Origin: Spirochaetia bacterium UBA5550
GTDB lineage: Bacteria; Spirochaetota; UBA4802; UBA5550
NCBI GenBank assembly: GCA_002425885.1
Contig: DINC01000124.1
Coordinates: 303-10,511, forward strand
DNA: 10,209 nucleotides
Direction: 5' to 3'
Positions within the stretch are counted from its first letter, which is position 1, and every line of letters begins with the position of its first letter. This document shows, in pieces, positions 1 to 6,901 of this stretch. The notes beneath the pieces were generated by a model. That model saw nothing but the letters and a program-made list of their open reading frames with translations. It was not told the DNA's origin and did no database searches. A program made the translations under genes and the position numbers.

Positions 1-324
1 CGAGATATGGCGGGGGAGAACTTCAGACACAATTTTATAAATATCATCATAGAGATCATAGTTACTATCTTCAACTCCGGCTTCGTCAAAAACATACCCG
101 AGGATAGGCCCTGCAATGCTGTTAACATCAGGGATTAGCATCCCCCTCTCCTTAATATTGAAATACACATGCTGCATTATATCCTGCACTGCCCATTCCC
201 CCAGCCCTATTTCATTAACACAGAACCAGATATCTGTGAATATTGAACGTACTGCATTCTCGCCATACGTTTTCAGGAGCTCCCTGTTCATGAACCGAAA
301 TTTATTATAACAATCCTCCATCAT
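1..324 (-). CDS. Hypothetical protein, paralogue of the adjacent upstream gene (3' end outside window)
   Basis: An open frame on the minus strand runs from ATG at 324 to the left edge without a stop, giving at least 108 residues that begin MMEDCYNKFRF. I do not recognise the family. It is clearly related to the gene just upstream: both have FRF followed by an R-(E/D)-L, then R-x-(L/I)-F, a P-(V/I)-(M/L)-G-(F/Y)-VF block with E and G soon after, and an NYD. Spacing between these anchors is nearly equal (60 versus 64 residues from FRF to the proline). Identity looks like about one quarter, so this is an old duplication. There is no signal peptide or membrane segment in the visible part. The start lies 12 bases after the stop of the upstream gene and in the same frame; no good Shine-Dalgarno precedes it, so it may depend on translational coupling. 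The real C-terminus and function are unknown. Confidence 0.75.
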   Translation of the reverse strand, partial: MMEDCYNKFRFMNRELLKTYGENAVRSIFTDIWFCVNEIGLGEWAVQDIMQHVYFNIKERGMLIPDVNSIAGPILGYVFDEAGVEDSNYDLYDDIYKIVSEVLPRHIS

Positions 325-336
325 TGCAACCCGGGA

Positions 337-864
337 TCAGCGGTCATTATCAATAAGCAGACTGAAAACAGAAGATGCAGCATCCTCAAGAAGTTCAAAA
401 GGGAGAAAAGCCAGTTCCGGATACCGTCTTAAATTTTTTGCAACCTCATTCATCGGTATACTCCTGTCGCAGGTTTTATACTCTTCAATGAGCCGGTCTG
501 CAAGGACCCGGGCAAACCTGTAGACATCGTCAATATAATCAGAAGTGATTTCAAACACCAGTTCGAATATATCCGTCTTTAATTCATCATAATTAATCCC
601 TGTATAGCCTTTCTCCCTGAAGACGAACCCCATTACAGGATAGAGAATACCTCCGATAGAAGTCATATCCTCCCCTCTCCTCTCCATGTGTTCCCACACA
701 TCCCACCATGATAAGGGGGAATAATCAGCCCCATCCATAAATATGTAGACAGAATTAAAAAGTTCCCTGATTTTCTTTTCACTGAAGTTTCTGTAAAGAT
801 CCCTGTGTTTAAACCTGAACCTGGTATATGACTGTTCATTAGCATCATCCCAAAAATAATACAT
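337..864 (-). CDS. Hypothetical protein, first of two tandem paralogues
   Basis: The protein is about 175 residues, soluble-looking, rich in aromatic and acidic residues, with no signal peptide or membrane span. The family is not recognised. I prefer the ATG at 864 (protein begins MYYFWDDAN) to the one at 879, because a strong AGGGGAG ribosome binding site sits about six bases before 864 and lies inside the frame of the longer version. Conserved points shared with the downstream paralogue are FRF near residue 17, R-x-LF, a tryptophan-rich stretch (SWWDVW), P-V-M-G-F-VF, and NYD. The C-terminal 70 residues (after the FEITSDYIDD region) look helical and charged; the equivalent part of the paralogue is outside the window. 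It ends with TGA at 337-339, followed in frame by four sense codons and the ATG of the paralogue. It is divergent from the binding-protein/kinase pair, so shared regulation is possible but unproven. Confidence 0.72.
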   Translation of the reverse strand: MYYFWDDANEQSYTRFRFKHRDLYRNFSEKKIRELFNSVYIFMDGADYSPLSWWDVWEHMERRGEDMTSIGGILYPVMGFVFREKGYTGINYDELKTDIFELVFEITSDYIDDVYRFARVLADRLIEEYKTCDRSIPMNEVAKNLRRYPELAFLPFELLEDAASSVFSLLIDNDR

Positions 865-1149
865 ATTAGCTCCCCTCATAAATGTTTCTATCTTTATTTA
901 GAACGTCTGCTGAAATAACCTGTTTAAGAAATTTTTTAACCGGATATAATATTTCTTAAAATCCCCGAGCTTGATCTTGATATTACCGCCTCACAGATCT
1001 TTATTTCAAATTATTAATGCTCGATTTTACCGTACTATTTTATTTTTATCCTCTTAAAAATCAAAACTTTTTCCCGTTGACCTCTTTTTTTCGCTGATCA
1101 ATTATCATATTGTTAACTTATAAATACATTGAAGGCAGGCAGTAACAGA
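865..1149. promoter_or_regulatory. AT-rich divergent intergenic region with candidate promoter for the binding-protein gene
   Basis: This stretch lies between two divergent transcription units and has no convincing gene. A plus-strand promoter candidate is TTGACC at 1077-1082, a 17-base spacer, and AATTAT at 1100-1105 (five and four matches to sigma-70 consensus). It also holds the inverted repeat at 923-960 (separate entry). No clear sigma-70 pair was found for the minus-strand genes. The promoter assignment is from consensus matching only. Confidence 0.35.
923..960. repeat. Perfect 10-bp inverted repeat with TATAAT in the loop, possible operator
   Basis: TTTAAGAAAT at 923-932 is exactly repeated in inverse as ATTTCTTAAA at 951-960, separated by 18 bases that contain TATAAT at 945-950. 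Half-site centres are 28 bp apart, close to an integral number of helical turns, which suits a dimeric or tetrameric DNA-binding protein better than an RNA hairpin. The arms are AT-rich, so chance occurrence is possible. A good -35 element is not visible 17 bases before the TATAAT. Confidence 0.4.
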
Positions 1150-1896
1150 ATGAAATTCAGATTACTATTAACAGCAATACTTTTTACCTCAACTCTTATT
1201 CCTGTTTACGCGAATGATGAAACATACATCGCGGATTTTGAAACCTGGGCGCCATTCAGGATTGCTGACAGCAGTGTTCCAAACGGTTTTAAAGGCCTTG
1301 ATATTGAGATACTTAATGAAATTTCAGAAAAACTTAATATAAAAATTCAGATAAGGAGATCCCCCTGGGCAAGGAGCCTTGAAAATATTAAATCCGGAGA
1401 ATCAGATATAATAACCGGTGTGGCATACACAGATGAAAGAGCCACATTCATCGATTATATCGAACCCTCATATTACTCTGTGACCCCTGTTTTTTATGTG
1501 CAGAAGGGTAAAGGGCACCTGATAAAAAACTATAATGATCTCTATTCATATAGTATAGGGTATTCGATCAAGTCAGCATACTTTGAGCCCTTTAACTCTG
1601 ACAAAAAACTGAACAAAGTGGAGGTTTCAACCGAAGCCCAGTTGATCAGAATGCTTGTTCTCGGCAGGGTAGATGTCATTATAGGCACAAATCCGAACCT
1701 GGCATACGACCTTCTTCAGACAGGGGATAATTTAAAGGCGGAGCCGGTTTACTACGCTCCTCCGAAAGAAACGAAGCTGTATATAGGCCTTTCAAAAAAA
1801 TCAAAGCTCATAACAAGAAAAAAGGAGATCGAAAGTGTGCTGAACGGGTTGCTTCAAAACAACCGGATAAAAAAAATAATGACAATTTACAGGTAA
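1150..1896 (+). CDS. Secreted solute-binding protein family 3 (amino-acid-binding type)
   Basis: The 248-residue protein starts with a signal peptide: K and R near the start, a hydrophobic core, and a cleavage site after V-Y-A at residue 21. I chose ATG 1150 over the in-frame TTG at 1129 because the shorter form gives a normal signal peptide and has an AAGG/AGG-type site about 10 bases upstream. SBP_bac_3 hallmarks are the WAPF near 33-36, the F-K-G-L-D-I-E-I block at 47-54 followed by an I-x-x-K-L helix, and S-G-E-S-D-I-I-T-G with T-D-E-R at 94-97, where R97 should bind a ligand carboxylate. The second-lobe motif G-R-V-D at 172-175 is followed by T180 where amino-acid binders usually have an aspartate that holds the ligand amine. 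There are no permease or ATPase genes beside it; a hybrid sensor kinase follows after 39 bp. A sensory role is therefore more likely than transport, as an inference. Confidence 0.85.
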   Translation: MKFRLLLTAILFTSTLIPVYANDETYIADFETWAPFRIADSSVPNGFKGLDIEILNEISEKLNIKIQIRRSPWARSLENIKSGESDIITGVAYTDERATFIDYIEPSYYSVTPVFYVQKGKGHLIKNYNDLYSYSIGYSIKSAYFEPFNSDKKLNKVEVSTEAQLIRMLVLGRVDVIIGTNPNLAYDLLQTGDNLKAEPVYYAPPKETKLYIGLSKKSKLITRKKEIESVLNGLLQNNRIKKIMTIYR

Positions 1897-1935
1897 GTTT
1901 AAATCTTTTACATAACGAAATTCTGCAAGACTATA

Positions 1936-4209
1936 ATGATAAATATCAAATCAGGATTTCCGTTTTCCAGAGGATTAATGAAAGTATTTCACAGACATAT
2001 CAATACCGAGAAAAAACTGTTTTCTGAAATCTTTATCATATTTATAACAATATCTCTTATCTCCATCCTTTTATTAGGAGCTTTTTTTTACTTCTACACT
2101 ACCCGCTCCATGGTCTCAAATTTCAAAATCAAAACAGAAAAAACAGCAAAAGAGATTTCAGAAATACTCTCTGTATCTTTATATAATGTGGATAATGATG
2201 GTGTTATTAAAAATGCCAGAGTATACCTCTTGTCAGGGAGCCTCTCAGGGATAGAGATTAACTCAGCTGCTGACGGCCTGCTGATTAAAGATGTAACAGA
2301 TACTGACTCAATGATTGAACCGATCACTGTTGAGCTTTCACTACATAATATACATCTTGGGTCTGCAACATTCCGGTTTAATGACTCGGAAATAAAAAAT
2401 ACTCAGCATACAATGATTTTATTTATTATTCTTTCTGTAATTATATCAATAATCGTAAGCGGTTCACTTATCTATCTTATTATATACAGGTTATTCAAGC
2501 CCACGCTTGAAAATATACAAAAGAAGATCGAGGAGGTTGCTGACGGCACAACCCATACACTACTTGCGGATTCAAAATATATTGAGTTCAACCAGATCAT
2601 AAGGTCAGTGAACAACATGTCCTCTGAAATCAGCTCTAAAACATTTAAACTGATTCAGAGTGAAAAAAAGTATTCCGAAATCTTCAACAACATCTACGTG
2701 GCAGTAATCATCCATGATCATCTTGACAATATCATCGACGTTAATGAGACAATGATGAGGATGTTCGGGCTCAGCAGCAAGGAGGAGGCTTTCCGTTATT
2801 CTCTCAAGAATGACTATTCAGATTCAGCTAATCCAATTGATAAAATGGATGATGCATGGAAAAAAGTAATGGATGGAGATGAGAGACATTTTGAGTGGAT
2901 CGCACGCAAACCTCTTACCGGAGAAGTTTTCTGCGTCTATATATCCCTGAAAAAATTTGTTCTGAATGACACCCCTTATCTACTGACTAATATTATTGAT
3001 ATTACCGAAAGAAAAATTGCAGAAGAAAAACTGATACACGCGCAGAAGATGGAGGCCCTGGGCACACTCTCCGGCGGCCTTGCACATGATTTCAACAACA
3101 CCCTTATGGGGATCACTGCCCCCATATCCATGATTGAACAGCATTACAAGGATATTGAACTACCTGATAAAGACTTATTCAATGAATACACAGGTATAAT
3201 TAAAAAATCAGCAGACAGGGCCACGGGGATCATAAGCCGGCTTTTATCAATCGCAAGAAAACAGAATTTCAAATTTGAACTTTTTAATCTGAATCAGACT
3301 CTTATGGAACTCATACGATTTTCTGAAAGCACAATCGATAAATCCATTGAAATCAGGTTCAATCATCCTGACAAAGATGCATTTATCATAGGGGATATTA
3401 ACCAGATTGAACAGGTATTTTTAAACCTTATAGTTAATGCTTCCCACTCCATGACTTTTATGAGAAATGAAGATGAAAAATGGGGAGGAAAACTGGATAT
3501 AACAATCAGCAGTTTTTATCCTGACGCTATGTTTTTAGCTGCCAATATAAACATGAAGGAGATAGATTACTGGAAGGTAGAAATTAAGGACACCGGCGTA
3601 GGTATCTCAAAGGAAAACCTCCTTAAAATATTTAATCCGTTTTTTACCACAAAGGAAAACGGCAAAGGAACCGGCCTGGGCCTTTCCATGGTTTATAATA
3701 TTATTAAACAGCACGAAGGCCATATAAGTGTATATTCAGAACCGGGCATTGGAACTGTATTTAATGTATTTCTGCCGGTACCGGAAGAGGAAGTCTGCGG
3801 TAAAACGGAATCCCCTGATAAGATAAACAGACTCAAAAACAGGAGAGAAGGGGTTATACTGATTATCGATGACGATGAGTCTGTCAGTAAAACGGTTAAG
3901 ACTATGCTTGAGAAATCCGGCTATGATACATACACAACAGATGATTGTCTCTACGGTATAGATTATTTTAAGAATAATTTCATGAAGGTCAATGCTGTAA
4001 TACTCGATTATTCCATGCCCCGTTTTACAGGGAAAGACGTATTTTTAGAACTGGTTAAAATTAATCCGGAAGTTAAAGTTCTGCTCACTTCGGGGTTTGG
4101 TCTTGACGACAGGACAATACCTCTCCTTGAAATGGGGGTTAAAGGTTTTCTTAAAAAACCCTTTACCCTTGACCAGCTTCTTGAGGCAATAGACAGTATC
4201 ATTAATTAA
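1936..4209 (+). CDS. Hybrid sensor histidine kinase (TM-sensor-TM-HAMP-like-PAS-HisKA-HATPase-receiver)
   Basis: The 757-residue inner-membrane kinase has two membrane spans (about 32-54 and 160-184) around an extracytoplasmic domain of some 100 residues that I cannot assign to a named sensor family. Then come a HAMP-like linker (185-232), a PAS domain (about 246-360), a HisKA domain with phospho-acceptor His384 in G-L-A-H-D-F-N-N, a catalytic ATPase domain (N501 in the N box, D552-T-G-V-G, and the G-K-G-T-G-L-G-L-S box at 576-584), and a C-terminal receiver (acidic D645-D647, phospho-acceptor D691, T718, K741). All catalytic residues are present. The GLAHDFNN box is typical of kinases whose output is a fused receiver. 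No separate output regulator is nearby, so the partner is unknown. ATG 1936 has a poor ribosome binding site; ATG 1978 (residue 15), preceded by AGAGGA, is a plausible alternative that keeps both membrane spans. Probably co-transcribed with the binding protein. Confidence 0.9.
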   Translation: MINIKSGFPFSRGLMKVFHRHINTEKKLFSEIFIIFITISLISILLLGAFFYFYTTRSMVSNFKIKTEKTAKEISEILSVSLYNVDNDGVIKNARVYLLSGSLSGIEINSAADGLLIKDVTDTDSMIEPITVELSLHNIHLGSATFRFNDSEIKNTQHTMILFIILSVIISIIVSGSLIYLIIYRLFKPTLENIQKKIEEVADGTTHTLLADSKYIEFNQIIRSVNNMSSEISSKTFKLIQSEKKYSEIFNNIYVAVIIHDHLDNIIDVNETMMRMFGLSSKEEAFRYSLKNDYSDSANPIDKMDDAWKKVMDGDERHFEWIARKPLTGEVFCVYISLKKFVLNDTPYLLTNIIDITERKIAEEKLIHAQKMEALGTLSGGLAHDFNNTLMGITAPISMIEQHYKDIELPDKDLFNEYTGIIKKSADRATGIISRLLSIARKQNFKFELFNLNQTLMELIRFSESTIDKSIEIRFNHPDKDAFIIGDINQIEQVFLNLIVNASHSMTFMRNEDEKWGGKLDITISSFYPDAMFLAANINMKEIDYWKVEIKDTGVGISKENLLKIFNPFFTTKENGKGTGLGLSMVYNIIKQHEGHISVYSEPGIGTVFNVFLPVPEEEVCGKTESPDKINRLKNRREGVILIIDDDESVSKTVKTMLEKSGYDTYTTDDCLYGIDYFKNNFMKVNAVILDYSMPRFTGKDVFLELVKINPEVKVLLTSGFGLDDRTIPLLEMGVKGFLKKPFTLDQLLEAIDSIIN

Positions 4210-4266
4210 ACTTACACGGCCCGGATAAACTCCCCGGTCTCCCTTGTGCTCCCGGTTTATTAAAAC

Positions 4267-4296
4267 TTGACTTTACAATTCTGAAAAATGTATTGT
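4267..4296 (+). promoter_or_regulatory. Candidate sigma-70 promoter for the RNase HI gene
   Basis: TTGACT at 4267-4272 and TATTGT at 4291-4296 are separated by 18 bases, about 58 bases before the start codon. The match is five of six for the -35 and four of six for the -10. No convincing intrinsic terminator for the upstream kinase gene is seen in 4210-4266. Confidence 0.35.
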
Positions 4297-4354
4297 CTCA
4301 TTTCTTTCCGGAGTTATTATAAACATATAATTATTATCTAAGGAGTTTTACTTA

Positions 4355-5044
4355 ATGGCGCCGAAAAAATATTACGCAGTGGCAAAGGGTCTGAAACCCG
4401 GTATATACGATAACTGGCCGGAGGCAAAGAGCCAAATCGACGGTTTTGCAGGCGCTGTGTACAAAGGTTTCCCCTCCAGAAAAGAAGCGGAGGAGTGGAT
4501 GAAAAATCCGGTATTAAAAAGAATACCCTTCTCCGCAATACCATCCGAAAATGCCGGAGGAGACTCTAAACCGAAAGATGGAGAAATCACTATATATACA
4601 GACGGGGGGAGTTCAGGTAATCCGGGACCTGGAGGTTACGGTGTTGTTATAATACATGAAGGGAAAACAGAGGAATACTGCGGAGGATTCCGCCTCACCA
4701 CCAACAACCGCATGGAACTAACCGGTGCAATAGTGGCACTCCGCAATCTCCGGCAGAAGGATAAGCCTGTAACTCTTTACACAGACTCAAGTTACGTTGT
4801 TAACGGCATAACTAAAGGATGGGCTGAAAAATGGCGTAAAAACAACTGGATTAAATCAGACAAACAGCCCGCAATCAATCCTGACCTCTGGGGGGAACTG
4901 CTCGATTTAATCAAACCTCTCAAAATAAAATTTATGTGGGTAAAGGGGCATGCAGGGAACATCTATAATGAAAGGTGTGACCAGCTGGCAGTCTCATCGT
5001 CAAAAAAGCCCGGTCTCCCTGAGGATAAAGGATATAAAGGATAA
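4355..5044 (+). CDS. rnhA: Ribonuclease HI with N-terminal viroplasmin-type hybrid-binding domain
   Basis: This 229-residue cytoplasmic endonuclease cuts the RNA strand of RNA-DNA hybrids (Okazaki primers, R-loops). Residues 4-50 form the small Cauli_VI/viroplasmin hybrid-binding domain (K-K-Y-Y-A-V-A-K-G, then W near 20 and a Y-K-G-F sequence), as in eukaryotic RNase H1 and some bacterial enzymes. A roughly 20-residue linker leads to the catalytic domain (about 76-220). The active site is complete: D83 in Y-T-D-G-G, E121 in N-R-M-E-L, D144 in Y-T-D-S, D209 in R-C-D-Q-L-A, with H199 in K-G-H-A-G-N. The basic-protrusion region (W-A-E-K-W and following) is present. AAGGAG at 4340-4345 sits nine bases before the ATG. 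The total length is longer than the roughly 155-residue E. coli enzyme because of the extra domain. It is followed after 114 bp by the peroxiredoxin gene, which has its own promoter candidate. Confidence 0.95.
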   Translation: MAPKKYYAVAKGLKPGIYDNWPEAKSQIDGFAGAVYKGFPSRKEAEEWMKNPVLKRIPFSAIPSENAGGDSKPKDGEITIYTDGGSSGNPGPGGYGVVIIHEGKTEEYCGGFRLTTNNRMELTGAIVALRNLRQKDKPVTLYTDSSYVVNGITKGWAEKWRKNNWIKSDKQPAINPDLWGELLDLIKPLKIKFMWVKGHAGNIYNERCDQLAVSSSKKPGLPEDKGYKG

Positions 5045-5051
5045 ATTTTAA

Positions 5052-5080
5052 TTGATTCTCCTGCTGCATTAAGCTATTAT
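5052..5080 (+). promoter_or_regulatory. Candidate sigma-70 promoter for the peroxiredoxin gene
   Basis: TTGATT at 5052-5057 and TATTAT at 5075-5080 are separated by exactly 17 bases, matching consensus at four and five positions. Transcription would start near 5087, giving a leader of about 70 bases before the ATG at 5159, which is preceded by a strong GGGAGG at 5150-5155. Confidence 0.45.
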
Positions 5081-5158
5081 ATATATCAGACCAGTTGTTT
5101 TAGATTTGTTTTTTGCAGAAAATTAATAACAAATACGATTTAAAAAACGGGAGGGATC

Positions 5159-5623
5159 ATGGAGGAAGGACTTCTTAAAATTGGTGATACTGCGCCCGAT
5201 TTCACACTTCAGAATCAGAACAGGGTTGATGTAAATCTTAAAGCTCTTCAGGGTAACAAAGTTCTCCTCTCGTTTCACCCTCTTGCATGGACCCGCATCT
5301 GTGATATACAGATGAGAACCCTCGAAGCCAAAAATGATGAACTTAAAAGACTCAATATAATAGCTCTTGGAATAAGCGTGGACAGCCAGCCATGCAAAAA
5401 GGAGTGGGCTGACTATATGAAGATCACAAAAACCGATCTCCTTGCGGATTTCTGGCCCCATGGAGATGTTGCAAAAAAATACGACATCTTCATCGAAAAA
5501 TCAGGTATATCAGGGCGTGCAAACTTCCTTATTGATGAAGAGGGGAGAGTCAGCTTTATTAAAATCTACGCAATACCTGAAGTCCCGGATATTGAAGAGA
5601 TAATACGTTTTGCAATGAAATAA
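5159..5623 (+). CDS. Peroxiredoxin, AhpC/TSA family
   Basis: The 154-residue thioredoxin-fold peroxidase presumably reduces H2O2 or organic peroxides in the cytoplasm; there is no signal peptide. The family signature is present: G-D-x-A-P-D-F-T-L at 9-17, and F-H-P-L-A-W-T-R-I-C at 39-48 with P41, T45 and the peroxidatic Cys48. Arg119 in G-R-A-N-F-L-I-D supplies the second conserved active-site residue. The usual F before the threonine is a tryptophan (W44). The only other cysteine is C79 in V-D-S-Q-P-C-K; there is no C-terminal resolving cysteine of the typical 2-Cys type, so the enzyme is either 1-Cys or uses C79 in an atypical way. The sub-class (BCP/PrxQ, AhpE-like or other) cannot be fixed from sequence reading alone. 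The ribosome binding site GGGAGG lies four bases before the ATG. Confidence 0.9.
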   Translation: MEEGLLKIGDTAPDFTLQNQNRVDVNLKALQGNKVLLSFHPLAWTRICDIQMRTLEAKNDELKRLNIIALGISVDSQPCKKEWADYMKITKTDLLADFWPHGDVAKKYDIFIEKSGISGRANFLIDEEGRVSFIKIYAIPEVPDIEEIIRFAMK

Positions 5624-5692
5624 AACAACTATCCTTGACAAAACTTCTACCCTGAAAACCCTGTGATCATAATCTATTAACAGGATATAGCA

Positions 5693-6895
5693 ATGGTTGA
5701 ATACAGGGATATACAGGCTGCCGCAGAGAGACTCAAAGGAATAATCAGCCCCACACCACTCATACACTCCACTCCATTTTCCGAGGAATATGGACATGAT
5801 ATCTACATCAAGCCTGAGAACCTTCAGATCACAGGGGCCTTTAAAATACGCGGCGCTTACAACATGATTGCCTCTCTTGATGCTGCAACAAAGGAGAGAG
5901 GACTCATCGCATCATCAGCAGGAAACCATGCCCAGGGAGTAGCTCTTGCAGCAAAACTTCTCAACGCGAATGCAACCATTGTTATGCCTAAAACCACACC
6001 CCTTATAAAAACCGAAGGGACACGAAAATTAGGCGCAAAAGTTGTTCTTGCAGGTGACATATATGATGAAGCATACACCGAAGCACGACGCATTGAAAAG
6101 GAGGAGGGGCTCCGTTTCATACACCCATTTGATGATGAACAGGTAATTGCAGGCCAGGGAACAATTGCACTGGAGATACTGAAAGAGCTTCCTGACTGCC
6201 AGTGCATCCTTGTTCCTGTTGGCGGCGGCGGTCTTGTTTCTGGAATAGCAATTGCTGCAAAAGCGATCAATCCATCAATTAAAGTTATAGGAGTTGAACC
6301 TGAAGGCGCCCCCACTCTTAAGCATTGCATAGAACAGGGTTGTATCTGCGAACTCCCCCGCGTTCAGACCATTGCAGACGGTGTAGCTGTCCGCCGCGCC
6401 GGAGACATTACCTATGAAATAATTAAAAAATATGTGGATGATATAATCACTGTGTCAGATTACGAACTGATGGAGTTCTTCCTCATGCTCCTCGAAAGGC
6501 ATAAGCTTGTTGCGGAGAACGCAGGTATTCTCTCACTTGCCGCACTTAAAAAAATAGGGGGAGATCCTCAGAAAGTTGTCTCTGTCGTAAGCGGCGGAAA
6601 TATCGATGTACTGACCATCTCTGCTATGATTGACCAGGGACTTGTAAACCGGGGGAGGATATTCTGCTTCTCAGTTGAGCTTCCGGACAAACCAGGGCAG
6701 CTGCTTGAGGTTGCCAGGATTCTCGCTGAAAAAAATGCAAACGTTGTAAAGCTTGACCACAACCAGTTCAAGAGCCTTGACAGACTCCACAGGGTACACC
6801 TTGAAGTGACAATCGAAGCAAACGGCCATGAACACATCAGAGAGATCACTGAGGCGCTCACAGCCGGAGGGTACAGGATAGAGAAGATTTATTGA
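5693..6895 (+). CDS. ilvA: Threonine ammonia-lyase (threonine dehydratase) with C-terminal ACT domain
   Basis: The 400-residue fold-type II PLP enzyme converts threonine to 2-oxobutanoate and ammonia, the entry step to isoleucine. The PLP lysine is K51 in T-G-A-F-K-I-R-G-A; the substrate loop is S-S-A-G-N-H-A-Q-G at 74-82; the phosphate-binding glycine loop is G-G-G-G-L-V-S-G at 177-184. Residues 323-400 form a single ACT-type domain (V-E-L-P-D-K-P-G-Q-L), which in this short form usually binds an allosteric ligand such as valine or isoleucine. The layout is that of the approximately 400-residue enzymes with one ACT domain rather than the roughly 510-residue E. coli IlvA. AGGA at 5682-5685 precedes the ATG by seven bases. 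It is not next to other branched-chain genes. Whether the role is biosynthetic or catabolic (TdcB-like) is not decided by the sequence. It ends 6 bp from the convergent lipoprotein gene. Confidence 0.93.
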   Translation: MVEYRDIQAAAERLKGIISPTPLIHSTPFSEEYGHDIYIKPENLQITGAFKIRGAYNMIASLDAATKERGLIASSAGNHAQGVALAAKLLNANATIVMPKTTPLIKTEGTRKLGAKVVLAGDIYDEAYTEARRIEKEEGLRFIHPFDDEQVIAGQGTIALEILKELPDCQCILVPVGGGGLVSGIAIAAKAINPSIKVIGVEPEGAPTLKHCIEQGCICELPRVQTIADGVAVRRAGDITYEIIKKYVDDIITVSDYELMEFFLMLLERHKLVAENAGILSLAALKKIGGDPQKVVSVVSGGNIDVLTISAMIDQGLVNRGRIFCFSVELPDKPGQLLEVARILAEKNANVVKLDHNQFKSLDRLHRVHLEVTIEANGHEHIREITEALTAGGYRIEKIY

Positions 6896-6901
6896 TACTG
6901 T

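Noticed and set aside
116..310. A 64-codon plus-strand frame at the left edge
   Set aside because: It lies opposite the minus-strand paralogue, whose translation matches the neighbouring gene in motif and spacing; the plus-strand product has no such support.
1129..1131. TTG as the start of the binding-protein gene
   Set aside because: The extra seven residues would put polar residues before the signal peptide, and the ATG at 1150 has a better placed ribosome binding site.
4225..4260. Possible terminator after the hybrid kinase gene (ATAAAC and GTTTAT arms)
   Set aside because: Only six or seven weak pairs form, the inner bases are mostly C against C, and there is no real T-run after the stem.
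5635..5640. A perfect TTGACA just before the threonine ammonia-lyase gene
   Set aside because: No acceptable -10 lies 16-18 bases downstream; the nearest AT-rich hexamers are more than 20 bases away.
5857..6330. A 157-codon minus-strand frame inside the threonine ammonia-lyase gene
   Set aside because: The opposite strand encodes an enzyme with complete catalytic motifs through this stretch; the minus product is Ser/Pro/Arg-rich and has no ribosome binding site context.
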